Program-made: the position numbers and the translations under genes
DNA from: Bdellovibrionaceae bacterium UBA6776
GTDB taxonomy: Bacteria > Bdellovibrionota > Bdellovibrionia > Bdellovibrionales > UBA1609
Direction of reading: 5' to 3'
NCBI GenBank assembly: GCA_002453155.1
Contig: DKGG01000043.1
Coordinates: forward strand, 1 to 39,785
Length of the DNA stretch: 39,785 nucleotides
The notes under the pieces: model-generated
What the model saw: only the letters and a program-made list of their open reading frames with translations
The model's database searches: none
Told to the model about the DNA's origin: nothing
Shown: one piece after another, positions 1-7,969 of the stretch
Numbering within the stretch: the stretch's first letter is position 1
Layout of the letters: each line of letters starts with the position of its first letter

Positions 1-24
1 GAGATTAGAGATTAGAGATTAGAG
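1..24. repeat. 7-bp tandem repeat, cut by window edge
   Basis: Three exact units of GAGATTA plus a partial GAG sit at the very start of the window, so the array may extend to the left. No gene overlaps it. It could be a simple slippage tract; no function can be assigned. Confidence 0.7.
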
Positions 25-317
25 GAAGTGAATTATGCTTCAATGATCAAGCAACCATCGATGGGCGCACATTAAACAAAAAAGGACGCTCAATGCAACT
101 TTCCCATTAAAATCACAAAATCTAAAAACCTGTCTACCCAAGAAGGATTGATTCTGACCCCATTTTTTTCCTTTGGTAATTGTTCCTTCACCTCGATAGA
201 ATATCTTCAGCTCTACGAAAATTAAGGACAACTTTCTTTGCAGGGTCTGTAAATAATATTGTGTTTTGATGACGAAATCACTTCTTGTTTGTAACAATCT
301 AACAAGGAGATTTTCTC
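25..317. other. Non-coding leader left of the IS256 transposase
   Basis: No credible gene. A minus-strand open frame across 40-297 has no ribosome site and no recognisable domain. The stretch from about 243 (GGGTCTGTAAATAATATTGT onward) resembles the left terminal repeat of IS256-family elements. An AAGGAG ribosome site lies at 304-309, ahead of the transposase start at 318. Confidence 0.5.
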
Positions 318-1565
318 ATGAACAAACATCAAAGCAACAAGTTTCTCTTCGATCCCGACAAAGTAAATGAAGCCCTCAAGTCTGCCAAGAGTATGGACGA
401 CTTGTTCGCTGAGGGTGGTGCTCTTCAGCTGATGCTCAAAAACTCGATGGAGACGATGCTCAAGGCCGAACTTGAGGACCACCTTGGCTATCCCCATCGT
501 GACTCAAAAAATAAGAACACGTCAAACGCTAGAAATGGCAGCTACAAGAAATCTGTGAAGACAACGACTGGAAAATTAGATCTGGATATTCCCAGAGACC
601 GTGATGGGACTTTTGAACCAAAAGCAGTTCCGAAATACGAGGGAGTTAGCTCAAAACTCGAAGAACAGATTATTTCGATGTACGCGAAAGGAATGACAAC
701 TCGTGATATCGAGAGCCATGTGAAAGAAATTTATTTTGGCTTGGAAATCTCTCCAACGGCGATTTCTAGCATCACTGAGAAGATTCTCGACCACGCAAAA
801 GAATGGCAAACACGCCCTCTCCACGAGCTTTATCCCGTGGTCTTTTTTGACGCCATTCATTACAAGGTTCGAGTTTATGGAAAAATCATATGTAAAGCTG
901 CTTACACCTGCCTCGGTATTGATAAAGATGGGCTTAAGGACGTTTTAGGCATTTACATCGGCGAAAATGAGTCGTCCACTTTTTGGCTTTCGGTTCTGAC
1001 TGATCTTCAGAACCGTGGCATCCAGGACATTCTCATTGCGTGTGTGGACAGGTTAAAAGGATTCCCCGACGCTATTGCCAGCATTTTTCCAAAAACTGAA
1101 GTTCAGACCTGCATAGTCCACCAGATTCGCAACTCGCTCAAATATGTTGGTTCAAAACACCAAAAGGATTTTATGAAGGACTTGAAGCTGGTCTACCAAG
1201 CAGCCACCGAGGAGATGGCCCTAAAGAACCTGGATGCTCTAACTGATAAGTGGGGCGAGAAATACCCCGTTGTCGTCAACTCATGGAAAAACAACTGGTC
1301 AACTCTCTCCAACTACTTCAAATATTCACAGTCCATTAGGAAAATCATCTACACGACAAATATTGTCGAAAATCTCCACCGACAAATGAGGAAGGTAACG
1401 AAGAATAGGGCGGTTTTCCCGACAGATGATTCGCTCTTCAAGCTACTCTATCTGGCTGTGAAGGATGTGAGCGTGAAATGGACGACTCCGAAGTGGAATT
1501 GGGGCCAGGTCATTGCTCAGCTCTCAATCCATTTTGAGGGGCGAGTGGAATTGGACCTCATCTAG
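318..1565 (+). CDS. IS256/Mutator-family transposase
   Basis: The 415-residue product has the length and layout of IS256 DDE transposases, which cut and paste their own element. The N-terminal part carries the GNGYSKK-like motif (here RNGSYKKSVKT) and the PRDRDGTFEP block. Candidate catalytic residues are Asp178 (FFDAIHYKVR), Asp244 (CVDRLKGFP) and Glu351 (NIVENLHRQMRK). The residue after Asp244 is Arg, where family members nearly always have Gly (VDGLKGF), which could impair activity. The reading frame is intact and has a good AAGGAG site 8 nt upstream. No matching right terminal repeat was found, so the gene may be a stranded copy. Confidence 0.93.
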   Translation: MNKHQSNKFLFDPDKVNEALKSAKSMDDLFAEGGALQLMLKNSMETMLKAELEDHLGYPHRDSKNKNTSNARNGSYKKSVKTTTGKLDLDIPRDRDGTFEPKAVPKYEGVSSKLEEQIISMYAKGMTTRDIESHVKEIYFGLEISPTAISSITEKILDHAKEWQTRPLHELYPVVFFDAIHYKVRVYGKIICKAAYTCLGIDKDGLKDVLGIYIGENESSTFWLSVLTDLQNRGIQDILIACVDRLKGFPDAIASIFPKTEVQTCIVHQIRNSLKYVGSKHQKDFMKDLKLVYQAATEEMALKNLDALTDKWGEKYPVVVNSWKNNWSTLSNYFKYSQSIRKIIYTTNIVENLHRQMRKVTKNRAVFPTDDSLFKLLYLAVKDVSVKWTTPKWNWGQVIAQLSIHFEGRVELDLI

Positions 1566-1573
1566 TGCCACTT

Positions 1574-1600
1574 AGGCAAGGGAGCGTTGCTCCCTTGCCT
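1574..1600 (+). terminator. Hairpin after the transposase
   Basis: A perfect 12-bp stem (AGGCAAGGGAGC and its complement) encloses a 3-nt GTT loop, starting 8 nt after the transposase stop. No T-run follows (CTCAAAG), so it is not a canonical Rho-independent terminator. It may protect the mRNA 3' end or block read-in to the element. Confidence 0.55.
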
Positions 1601-1632
1601 CCTCAAAGAGCTAAATATTGAGAATCTAACAA

Positions 1633-1701
1633 AGGGTGATGCAAAATATTCACATTCACCCTGCAGAATAGCCTCGCCTCGCTACTTGATGTATTCACCC
1701 T
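1633..1701. promoter_or_regulatory. Candidate operator: repeated TCACCCT words
   Basis: ATTCACCCT occurs at 1654-1662 and 1693-1701, 39 bp apart, and its complement core AGGGTGA at 1633-1639 forms an imperfect inverted pair with the first copy. TATAAA at 1701-1706 abuts the last copy, 14 nt before the gene start at 1720. The arrangement fits a regulator site over a promoter, but no binding protein is known and chance is possible. Confidence 0.25.
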
Positions 1702-1719
1702 ATAAAAATTGGAGATCTC

Positions 1720-2190
1720 ATGAAGCATTTTTTTTGGCCTTTAATAATTTTGATTTTGGGACTAACAGCCTCTGCGGACGAGTTGGCACCGCAACGCAAA
1801 TCTTTCGAATGTGGCTCTTATTATATTCAAACTGCAAACGGAGACTTTGTAGCCTCTTCAATCCAATCGGGTGCAACGCTCGCTAGTACCATCAATGGTG
1901 AGATGGTTCTGGGTCTTCCCGACTACCAGCAGCTTCGTAATGGAGATTGGGTAAAAACCTTTGATTACAGCAAGGCCTATTTGCAATCAGAAAATGAGTT
2001 TCGCTTTGTGATCAAAGAAGTTATCCAATTTTATGATAGCGACTTTAAGACAATCATCCGCTCCAAAGAGTCTGGTAAGCATTTTACATTAAAAATTGGG
2101 GAAGGCGGGGCCGTATTGTTTGAGCAGCCGTTTATAACAGAAAACGGTAGCAAGGTTTTTAATCTGGCTACGGGTACTGCTTGCCTTTAG
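1720..2190 (+). CDS. Small exported protein of unknown function
   Basis: The 156-residue product starts with a clear Sec signal peptide: Lys-His, a hydrophobic run (FFWPLIILILGL) and a TASA cleavage site near residue 19. The mature part is about 137 residues with two Cys (early FECG and near the C terminus TACL) that could form a disulfide in the periplasm. I recognise no family. GGAG at 1711-1714 fits the ATG chosen. It follows the IS element by about 120 bp and has no operon partner. Periplasmic location is inferred from the signal peptide alone. Confidence 0.75.
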   Translation: MKHFFWPLIILILGLTASADELAPQRKSFECGSYYIQTANGDFVASSIQSGATLASTINGEMVLGLPDYQQLRNGDWVKTFDYSKAYLQSENEFRFVIKEVIQFYDSDFKTIIRSKESGKHFTLKIGEGGAVLFEQPFITENGSKVFNLATGTACL

Positions 2191-3040
2191 ATTTTCAAGA
2201 TTGGTGCTGACAGGGATTATTCCAAAATACTACGGGGGCTTCGGAATAGGAGTGTCCACGCAACCTGGAGCATTGTGTGAAAAATTCCTTGCCCCAATTA
2301 GAAAAATTGACTAGATATTGAGCCAAAGAAGCGATTTCGCTCACCTATACACAAAATTTCTTACAGTCTCTTTGCAAGATCAAATACATTCCTGCTACAC
2401 GCCTATTGAAATCTCTTGCAAAGATTTCTTCAAAAGACACTCTTACTTTTAAAAACTTCTATGGAAAAAGATTTAAGAGCCCTGTGACTTCGCCCTTTCG
2501 CCACAAAATCCAGAAACGTTACCGACCGTACAGTCTTGCGAAATCCTTTGCAGGAGCGGTTCTCAGAAGCAGAAAATCCGTCAATATAATTTTTAAATCT
2601 CAAAAATTCCACCAACACATTATTCGACCGAAAATCTTAATTTTCCGCCACATCTGAAAAATCAGATTCTCACGGGCTCTACATCTCATTGAGAAAGTTG
2701 GCCTTGAAGCACCCAAAACCACATGGAACTAAGAATCGGTGACTTAAGAAACTCCAGTGGGCCAAATGAAATTTTCGAAAAACAGCCTACCCCGCAGCAA
2801 CAGTGATCAAAGAACGAAAGGCAAAATTAAGAAAAAGAACAGTTCCCTCTTTGAGGGCAGCGCAGCTTTTCAGCCAACATGTTTGAAAACCACCAAAAAT
2901 CCAAAATAGAACCGGTCAGGTTTCACTCCAAGAGTTCGGCACAGATAATCTCAAAAAGGGAATCTATCTTTCACAGGATCGAGATGCAAAAATTAAAAAC
3001 CTAGAGCCTAAAACCCTCCAGAACGGTTAAGAAATCTAAA
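2191..3040. other. 850-bp region without a credible gene
   Basis: Short open frames at 2406-2657 (plus) and 2430-2618 (minus) lack ribosome sites and show unusual composition, rich in Lys, Arg and Ser. The minus strand reads like eroded coding sequence: short frames in changing phase, including a stretch reading FLRFKNYIDGF, but I could not connect it to a family. A small hairpin (CCCTC-TTT-GAGGG) lies at 2845-2857 with no T-run. It is best described as intergenic or a heavily decayed gene. Confidence 0.5.
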
Positions 3041-3547
3041 CTACATCCGCCATAACAGACCTAAAGAAATAAACAAGGTCGTCCCAGGTCCAAAACCAAA
3101 ATTCATATCCAACTTGATCCAAGTGGGACCACCTGCATTCGCCATCAATCCACCGCCCACAAAGGCGCCCAGTTCATTCTTTTCCGACGCCGTCGGCCCA
3201 GAACTGATGGTGGACTGCGCACCGGCATAAACGCTGATCAAAAACTCTTCCAACTTTTGATCCATCCGCGCACTCACACCCAAACTTTTCCAACTTTGTC
3301 CTTCACCATTTCCCGCCAAGAAATGCGCTTGAGAATAAAACATAGGCCCCAAATTGTAGCCCAAATGCACTCCCCCAAGACTCATCACTTCATCCACTCC
3401 ATCCACCTGACTGGGAAGAAGCCTTCCAACGGTCCCCCCAATCTCAAAAGTTGGAGAATCCCCACCCTCTCCTCCGCCCGGAGCACCTTGTGCCCATGCC
3501 AATGAAGAGGCCATCAAACCTGATAGTAAAACAACAATTAGTCTCAT
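3041..3547 (-). CDS. Small outer-membrane beta-barrel-like protein
   Basis: The product is 168 residues from the ATG at 3547. An upstream in-frame Met would place 13 unlikely residues before the signal peptide. The signal peptide (MRLIVVLLSGLMASSLAWA) is followed by a Gly-rich linker (GAPGGGEGGD). The rest has alternating hydrophobic strands and Gly-rich turns (FEIGGTVGRL, GGVHLGYNLGPMF, LGAFVGGGLMA) and ends in LFISLGLLWRM, consistent with a short 6-8-stranded barrel. It is divergent from the hydrolase at 3624, with a 76-bp shared promoter region. No specific family was recognised. Confidence 0.72.
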   Translation of the reverse strand: MRLIVVLLSGLMASSLAWAQGAPGGGEGGDSPTFEIGGTVGRLLPSQVDGVDEVMSLGGVHLGYNLGPMFYSQAHFLAGNGEGQSWKSLGVSARMDQKLEEFLISVYAGAQSTISSGPTASEKNELGAFVGGGLMANAGGPTWIKLDMNFGFGPGTTLFISLGLLWRM

Positions 3548-3623
3548 ATGAAACTCAAGGATAGCTGGGTCTTTTAGAGATCTCAACTTGTGCTTCTTCA
3601 GAATTCAGATTTATGATGGACCA

Positions 3624-4481
3624 ATGGCTGTAAAAAGATTGGAAACTCACATCAAAGGCTCCCAAGGACAGGAACTCTATCTTCAAACCTGGACTCCGGA
3701 TGAGGATCAAATCAAAGGCAGTTTGCTTCTTACTCACGGTCAAGCCGAGCACAGTGACTGCTATCAAAAATTGGCGGATGAGTTGTCCCGTGAGGGGTGG
3801 CGCATTTTTGCATGGGACCTTACCGGCCATGGTCGCTCTGAAGGACGCCGCGGATACATTGATCACTTTTCGACCTATGTGAATGATTTGGAAAAAGTGG
3901 TTCGGTACTTGAGGCAAGAAAACACTCTAGACAATCAACCCTTTATTTTATTTTCCCATTCTATGGGTGGATTGATTGCCCTTGAAGCCCTTTTAGACAA
4001 AGACCTTGGCCCGATCACTGCCGCGGTTTTCAGCAGTCCAGCTTTGGGCTTCGCTTTTGAACCTCCGGGCCTTAAGAAAACTTTGGCTCAAATTGCCAAT
4101 AAGGTTTTTCCGCAACTCACTTTGTACAACGAAGTTTCCTATTCGGTACTGTCGCGGGACGAAGAAATGCTAAAAACCTATCCTAAAGACACTTTACGCC
4201 ACTCGCGAATTTCGCCGGCGGTGTTCTTTGGTTTTCTTGAGGGTTTTGAGCGCATTCCCAAAGAAGCTCACAACTTGGACCTTCCCATTTTCTTTCAGTT
4301 GCCTGGTGAAGACCAGCTGATCAGCACACCGGCTTCCAAAGCGGTGTTTGAAAAACTTCCGAATGCAAAAAATCGTATGGAGATTTATCACGACAGTTTC
4401 CACGAAATCTACAATGACTTGGATCGAGACCGCGTGATTTCAGATTTGAAAAACTTTATCAACTCATTCGTGACAGCTTAA
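3624..4481 (+). CDS. Alpha/beta hydrolase, lysophospholipase/monoacylglycerol lipase type
   Basis: The 285-residue product belongs to the Hydrolase_4 (serine aminopeptidase S33-like) group that includes monoacylglycerol lipases and PldB-type lysophospholipases. Visible motifs are the oxyanion-side HG (LLLTHGQAEHS), WDLTGHGRSEGRRGYIDHF, the nucleophile elbow SHSMGG with Ser113, Asp230 in PGEDQLIS and His260 in HDSFHEIYND, which completes the triad. RGYIDHFSTYVNDL is typical of this subgroup. There is no signal peptide, so it is likely cytoplasmic or peripherally membrane-bound. The ATG at 3624 was preferred because upstream in-frame residues do not resemble the family start. A lipoprotein gene follows 14 nt downstream, probably in the same operon. 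Confidence 0.9.
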   Translation: MAVKRLETHIKGSQGQELYLQTWTPDEDQIKGSLLLTHGQAEHSDCYQKLADELSREGWRIFAWDLTGHGRSEGRRGYIDHFSTYVNDLEKVVRYLRQENTLDNQPFILFSHSMGGLIALEALLDKDLGPITAAVFSSPALGFAFEPPGLKKTLAQIANKVFPQLTLYNEVSYSVLSRDEEMLKTYPKDTLRHSRISPAVFFGFLEGFERIPKEAHNLDLPIFFQLPGEDQLISTPASKAVFEKLPNAKNRMEIYHDSFHEIYNDLDRDRVISDLKNFINSFVTA

Positions 4482-4495
4482 CCCCGGAGACCACC

Positions 4496-5056
4496 ATGAT
4501 CTTAATTCGAACTTTACTCTTTGGAATCGCTTTGCTTCTTCTTTCGTCCTGTCAAACCACCCCTGAAAAAAATTATTCAAATTTGATTCAACAATCTTCG
4601 CGCTCGCAAAAATCTTATTCGGGACTTCATGAAACTTTTGAAGCCACTGTGGTCCCATTGAATCGAAAGGTGACTCAAGGCATGCTTGAGAAGCGGGCCG
4701 AACTTTTAGGCTGGACTCCAGAGCGTCTGCAAAGAGAACAGCAAAAAGCCAATGAAGAGCGACTTACCCATGCAAAATTCTTTTTGCGATTTTTTGCTCC
4801 AAACAGTGATTACGATGACCTTCATAAACCCAACAGCATTTGGAAGATCTATTTGCTTCTTGGAAATCAAAAAATTGAAGGCGAAGTTTCTCGAGACTTT
4901 TCAAAGTTGATTGAGCTTCAAGCCATTTATCCCGGATTTGATCGCTTCAGCACAGGCTATGAGGTGAAATTCCCTATTGGACAGGCTTCACTGGAAGACA
5001 CTTCTTATAGCGTTCAACTCACCAGCTCACTGGGCGAAGCCAAATTCAATTTCTAA
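4496..5056 (+). CDS. Lipoprotein of unknown function
   Basis: The 186-residue product has a lipoprotein signal peptide (MILIRTLLFGIALLLLSSC) with the lipobox Cys at residue 19, followed by QTTPEKNYS. The mature part has a charged helical region (residues about 55-90) and a C-terminal beta-like half (IWKIYLLLGNQKIEGEV onward). No family was recognised. GGAG lies 9 nt ahead of the ATG. It is 14 nt downstream of the hydrolase, suggesting co-transcription and possibly an envelope-lipid role. Its last 30 bases overlap the 3' end of addA on the other strand, leaving no room for a separate terminator. Confidence 0.8.
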   Translation: MILIRTLLFGIALLLLSSCQTTPEKNYSNLIQQSSRSQKSYSGLHETFEATVVPLNRKVTQGMLEKRAELLGWTPERLQREQQKANEERLTHAKFFLRFFAPNSDYDDLHKPNSIWKIYLLLGNQKIEGEVSRDFSKLIELQAIYPGFDRFSTGYEVKFPIGQASLEDTSYSVQLTSSLGEAKFNF

Positions 5057-7969
5057 ATCTTTAAAATCTTGATCACTCATGGAGCCTTCAAGCACCTTTT
5101 CCTCAAAGGGATAAATCACGCTCCATTTGAACTCCGAAGGAGTCAGGCCTTTCTTTCGCAAAATCCACAGATAAAATTTCACCTGCGCAATGGCCTGCTC
5201 TGAGGATTTGGAAGAACCCGTCTTGTAATCAATCACCCAAAGGCGATTTTCCCCATCGATGCCCCACAGATCAATTTGACCTTCCAAAATGCGGCCGCCT
5301 TCTTTGGCTTGGAAGCCCCACTCCACATGTCCATTCTCTAAAATTTCAACCAGCGGCGGGGAATCTAAACCCATTAAAAAGTCTTGATCCTCTGACAAGG
5401 CCGAACCATCAGAGAATTTCAAAGCTTCGAAAACCCGATGCCAATGAATTCCCATGGCTTGAGATTCATACTTTCGCTTTAATCCCTGATAAGACCAAGA
5501 CTGATCTTTTTTCGACTTCATTTGTGAAAACGACTCTCTGCCATGAGCGTCCACGTCGACTTGCAAATCTTGGAAAGGACTTCGAGGATCTCCGAAATTC
5601 TGCTGGATCTCAACGGAATCCCGCTCCTCAAAGGGACCCTCCCGACGCTGGCAGCGGTCATTTTTAAATTCTTTCAATGCAAACAGATCCACCCATGAAG
5701 AATCGTAAAGTTGGTTTCGACTCCAAGACATAGAAACGGTCAAACGCGCACGGGTGAGTGCCACATAGAACCAACGCTCCACCTCTTCCCGTTCGCGAAT
5801 TCTTTGATCCTCAATCCAAGCCTTCTCCATGGTACAAACCAAAGCCCCATCGTCTTCATCTTTTTGACTGAAAACAAAACGCCTGCCGTCTGAGGAAAAA
5901 GCCATGATTCCTCTTTTGGAAAGTTGAAATCTCTTTCCCAAACGAGGAAAAATCACATGATCAAATTCCAAACCCTTCGAACCATGAATGGTCATCAAGT
6001 TCACACAATTCGGTTCGGTCGCCGCAACCGCATCGGACTCATCACCAATGGAATTTAAAATGTCCAAAGGATGGGAACCGGGTCTTTTTTCCAGTTCTTT
6101 CAACTGCCCCACCAACTTCCAAATGTTGGCCTCTACGCGCCCAGAAGGATCAAAAGAAGAGCTGTGTTCAATAAACTGAATGTCTTCCATCAAGTTCATA
6201 AAACTGCGCAAAAGCCCTAGCTCCAAAGACTGTTTCCGCGCGGACTTTAAAGTTTCAATAGGAGAAGGAGGAGATTCTAAAGACTCCACCTGCATCCACA
6301 AAGACTTAGATCTTTCACTCATCCAATCAACTAAAATCTGATCTTCCACCTTCAACCAAGGAGACCGTAGCACTTGCAAAAGGTTCAGGTTGTCATGGGG
6401 GTTGATCAAAAACTTATAAAGTGAAAGCGCATCTTGCACCTCTCTTCGCGTGAGAAAACCCGAAGGAGAATGCACATGAGTGGGCACGCCTTTGTTTTTT
6501 AAATAGGTGGCCACTTGAAACAAATCTTCATGGGTTCGACCCAACACACAAATCTCGTCCCATTTGCGATGCTCCCCGCAAAGTTCCAACACGCGGGTGT
6601 AAATCCCTCGCAATTCATCTTCCTCATCTTCACCTTCTAGAAATGTGGCCACAGCGCCGTCAAAAAGATCGGGATGGTGAGCCTCCATTCCTGAAAACTG
6701 ATCAAAAGGTGACATCACCTCATTAAAAAATTGGAGCAAACTTCCCTGAGAACGATAATTCACTTCCAACAAAGAATTCCGACCTTGAGTGGAGGAAATT
6801 CGCTCCCATTCCTCCATAAAGATTTGAGCCTCCGCACCTCGAAACAAATAAATGCTTTGCTGGGGGTCTCCCACCACAAAGCGTGGACGGTTTCCAATCA
6901 GATGATTTAAAATTTTCAACTGCTGTGAGCTGGTGTCTTGGAACTCATCCACCAGCCAAAATTCAAAATTTTCCGAAAAGATCTTTCCCAAATAGGGAGA
7001 CTTCTCCAAAATTTCTGCCACCTGATTTTCTAAGTCTGAAAGGGTCACCATCCCTTGGGCTTCTTTATGAGATCGCACCTTTTGAGAAAATCCCAAGGCG
7101 AAGTCATAAAAAGAAGTCCACTGATCCACCAGACCTTCAAGCATTCCCGGATCGGTGATCAACTCATTCACATGAGCTTTGAATTTTTTAATCTTTTCTT
7201 GCAGCTGCTCGTGAAGTTGAACGGGAAAACTCTCTCTTTTTGTTTTTCGAGGAAGCGGAGGAAGCTCCAATTCAATGTCCAAATCCCATACTTCAAGAAA
7301 TCCATGAAGATCTTGAAGGGCCTTCATGTAAGGTTCATCCTCAAGCCCCTTCATTCCTTCTTCCACCAAAGAGCGAAGCTCATCTCTGAGCGATTCAATG
7401 TATTTTTGGGTGTGACTCCAAGCCTCATCAAAGCTGGGTGGACGCAACTCCGCATTTTTTCCGTACTGATAATGAAAACTTTTAAGCATGGCCACCAGCC
7501 GGTTGCGGCCAAATTCTTCCATCCAATGAAACTGCTCGGAATTTTCCACAATCCACTCTCGAGCGAGATGTTCTAAAAGATCCTTTTCTTCTTGCCCCTC
7601 GAGGATTTGAAAACTCAAATCCATTTGAAAAAGATGTCCAAATTCCTTTAGAAACTGCCCCAAAACTCCATGAATGGTGGAAATCGTCAAATACCCCGGC
7701 TCGGTCACAAATTGAAAAAACTCTTGATCCTCCAGCTCACAAGCCTTCAACACCATTCTCTCGCGAAGTTCCTGAGTGGCCTTGCGAGTGAATGTGGTCA
7801 ATACAAAGCGAGGCATTTGTTCGGAATCCAAAGCTCTAAAATGTTTAAAAGATTCATAAACGCAGGCCACCAAATTGAAGGTCTTTCCGGCCCCCGCTCC
7901 TGCACGGACGATGTGATCCTGTTCACTAAAACTCAAATCAAGTGGGGCGCGCGACACAGGTTCCTCCAT
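5027..7969 (-). CDS. addA: AddA-like helicase-nuclease (UvrD/RecB superfamily)
   Basis: AddA is the motor and nuclease subunit of AddAB, which resects double-strand breaks to load RecA. The 980-residue product has UvrD-type motifs in order: Walker A AGAGAGKT (residues 23-30), TTFTRKATQELRER, Walker B WLVDEFQDTSSQQ, GDPQQSIYLFRGAE, NLMTIHGSKGLEFDHV and WFYVALTRARLTVS. A C-terminal PD-(D/E)XK nuclease follows: HWHRVFEAL, GQIDLWGI and VIDYKTGSS, then Q and Y in AQVKFYLWIL. It is shorter than many AddA proteins (about 1,200). The ATG at 7969 is preferred over a TTG at 7975. Its first 37 bases overlap addB, suggesting translational coupling. Confidence 0.92.
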   Translation of the reverse strand: MEEPVSRAPLDLSFSEQDHIVRAGAGAGKTFNLVACVYESFKHFRALDSEQMPRFVLTTFTRKATQELRERMVLKACELEDQEFFQFVTEPGYLTISTIHGVLGQFLKEFGHLFQMDLSFQILEGQEEKDLLEHLAREWIVENSEQFHWMEEFGRNRLVAMLKSFHYQYGKNAELRPPSFDEAWSHTQKYIESLRDELRSLVEEGMKGLEDEPYMKALQDLHGFLEVWDLDIELELPPLPRKTKRESFPVQLHEQLQEKIKKFKAHVNELITDPGMLEGLVDQWTSFYDFALGFSQKVRSHKEAQGMVTLSDLENQVAEILEKSPYLGKIFSENFEFWLVDEFQDTSSQQLKILNHLIGNRPRFVVGDPQQSIYLFRGAEAQIFMEEWERISSTQGRNSLLEVNYRSQGSLLQFFNEVMSPFDQFSGMEAHHPDLFDGAVATFLEGEDEEDELRGIYTRVLELCGEHRKWDEICVLGRTHEDLFQVATYLKNKGVPTHVHSPSGFLTRREVQDALSLYKFLINPHDNLNLLQVLRSPWLKVEDQILVDWMSERSKSLWMQVESLESPPSPIETLKSARKQSLELGLLRSFMNLMEDIQFIEHSSSFDPSGRVEANIWKLVGQLKELEKRPGSHPLDILNSIGDESDAVAATEPNCVNLMTIHGSKGLEFDHVIFPRLGKRFQLSKRGIMAFSSDGRRFVFSQKDEDDGALVCTMEKAWIEDQRIREREEVERWFYVALTRARLTVSMSWSRNQLYDSSWVDLFALKEFKNDRCQRREGPFEERDSVEIQQNFGDPRSPFQDLQVDVDAHGRESFSQMKSKKDQSWSYQGLKRKYESQAMGIHWHRVFEALKFSDGSALSEDQDFLMGLDSPPLVEILENGHVEWGFQAKEGGRILEGQIDLWGIDGENRLWVIDYKTGSSKSSEQAIAQVKFYLWILRKKGLTPSEFKWSVIYPFEEKVLEGSMSDQDFKDLEIEFGFAQ

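Larger units (their letters stand above)
243..1600 (+). mobile_element. IS256-family element, apparently lacking a right end
   Basis: The element is inferred from a transposase gene with a candidate left terminal repeat at about 243-273. I searched by eye from 1566 to about 1750 for the expected reverse-complement end (ending in something like ACAGACCC) and found none. A perfect 12-bp hairpin at 1574-1600 follows the gene. The 10-mer AATCTAACAA occurs at 296-305 and again at 1623-1632, possibly by chance. The boundaries are therefore approximate and the copy is probably not mobile. Confidence 0.45.

Noticed and set aside
40..297. 85-codon minus-strand frame left of the IS256 transposase
   Set aside because: It crosses the candidate IS end, lacks a ribosome site and shows no domain.
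2406..2657. 83-codon plus-strand frame in the 850-bp gap
   Set aside because: Lys/Arg/Ser-rich composition unlike the neighbours, no ribosome site, no family.
2845..2857. CCCTC-TTT-GAGGG hairpin as a terminator
   Set aside because: Only 5 bp, no T-run and no gene ending nearby.
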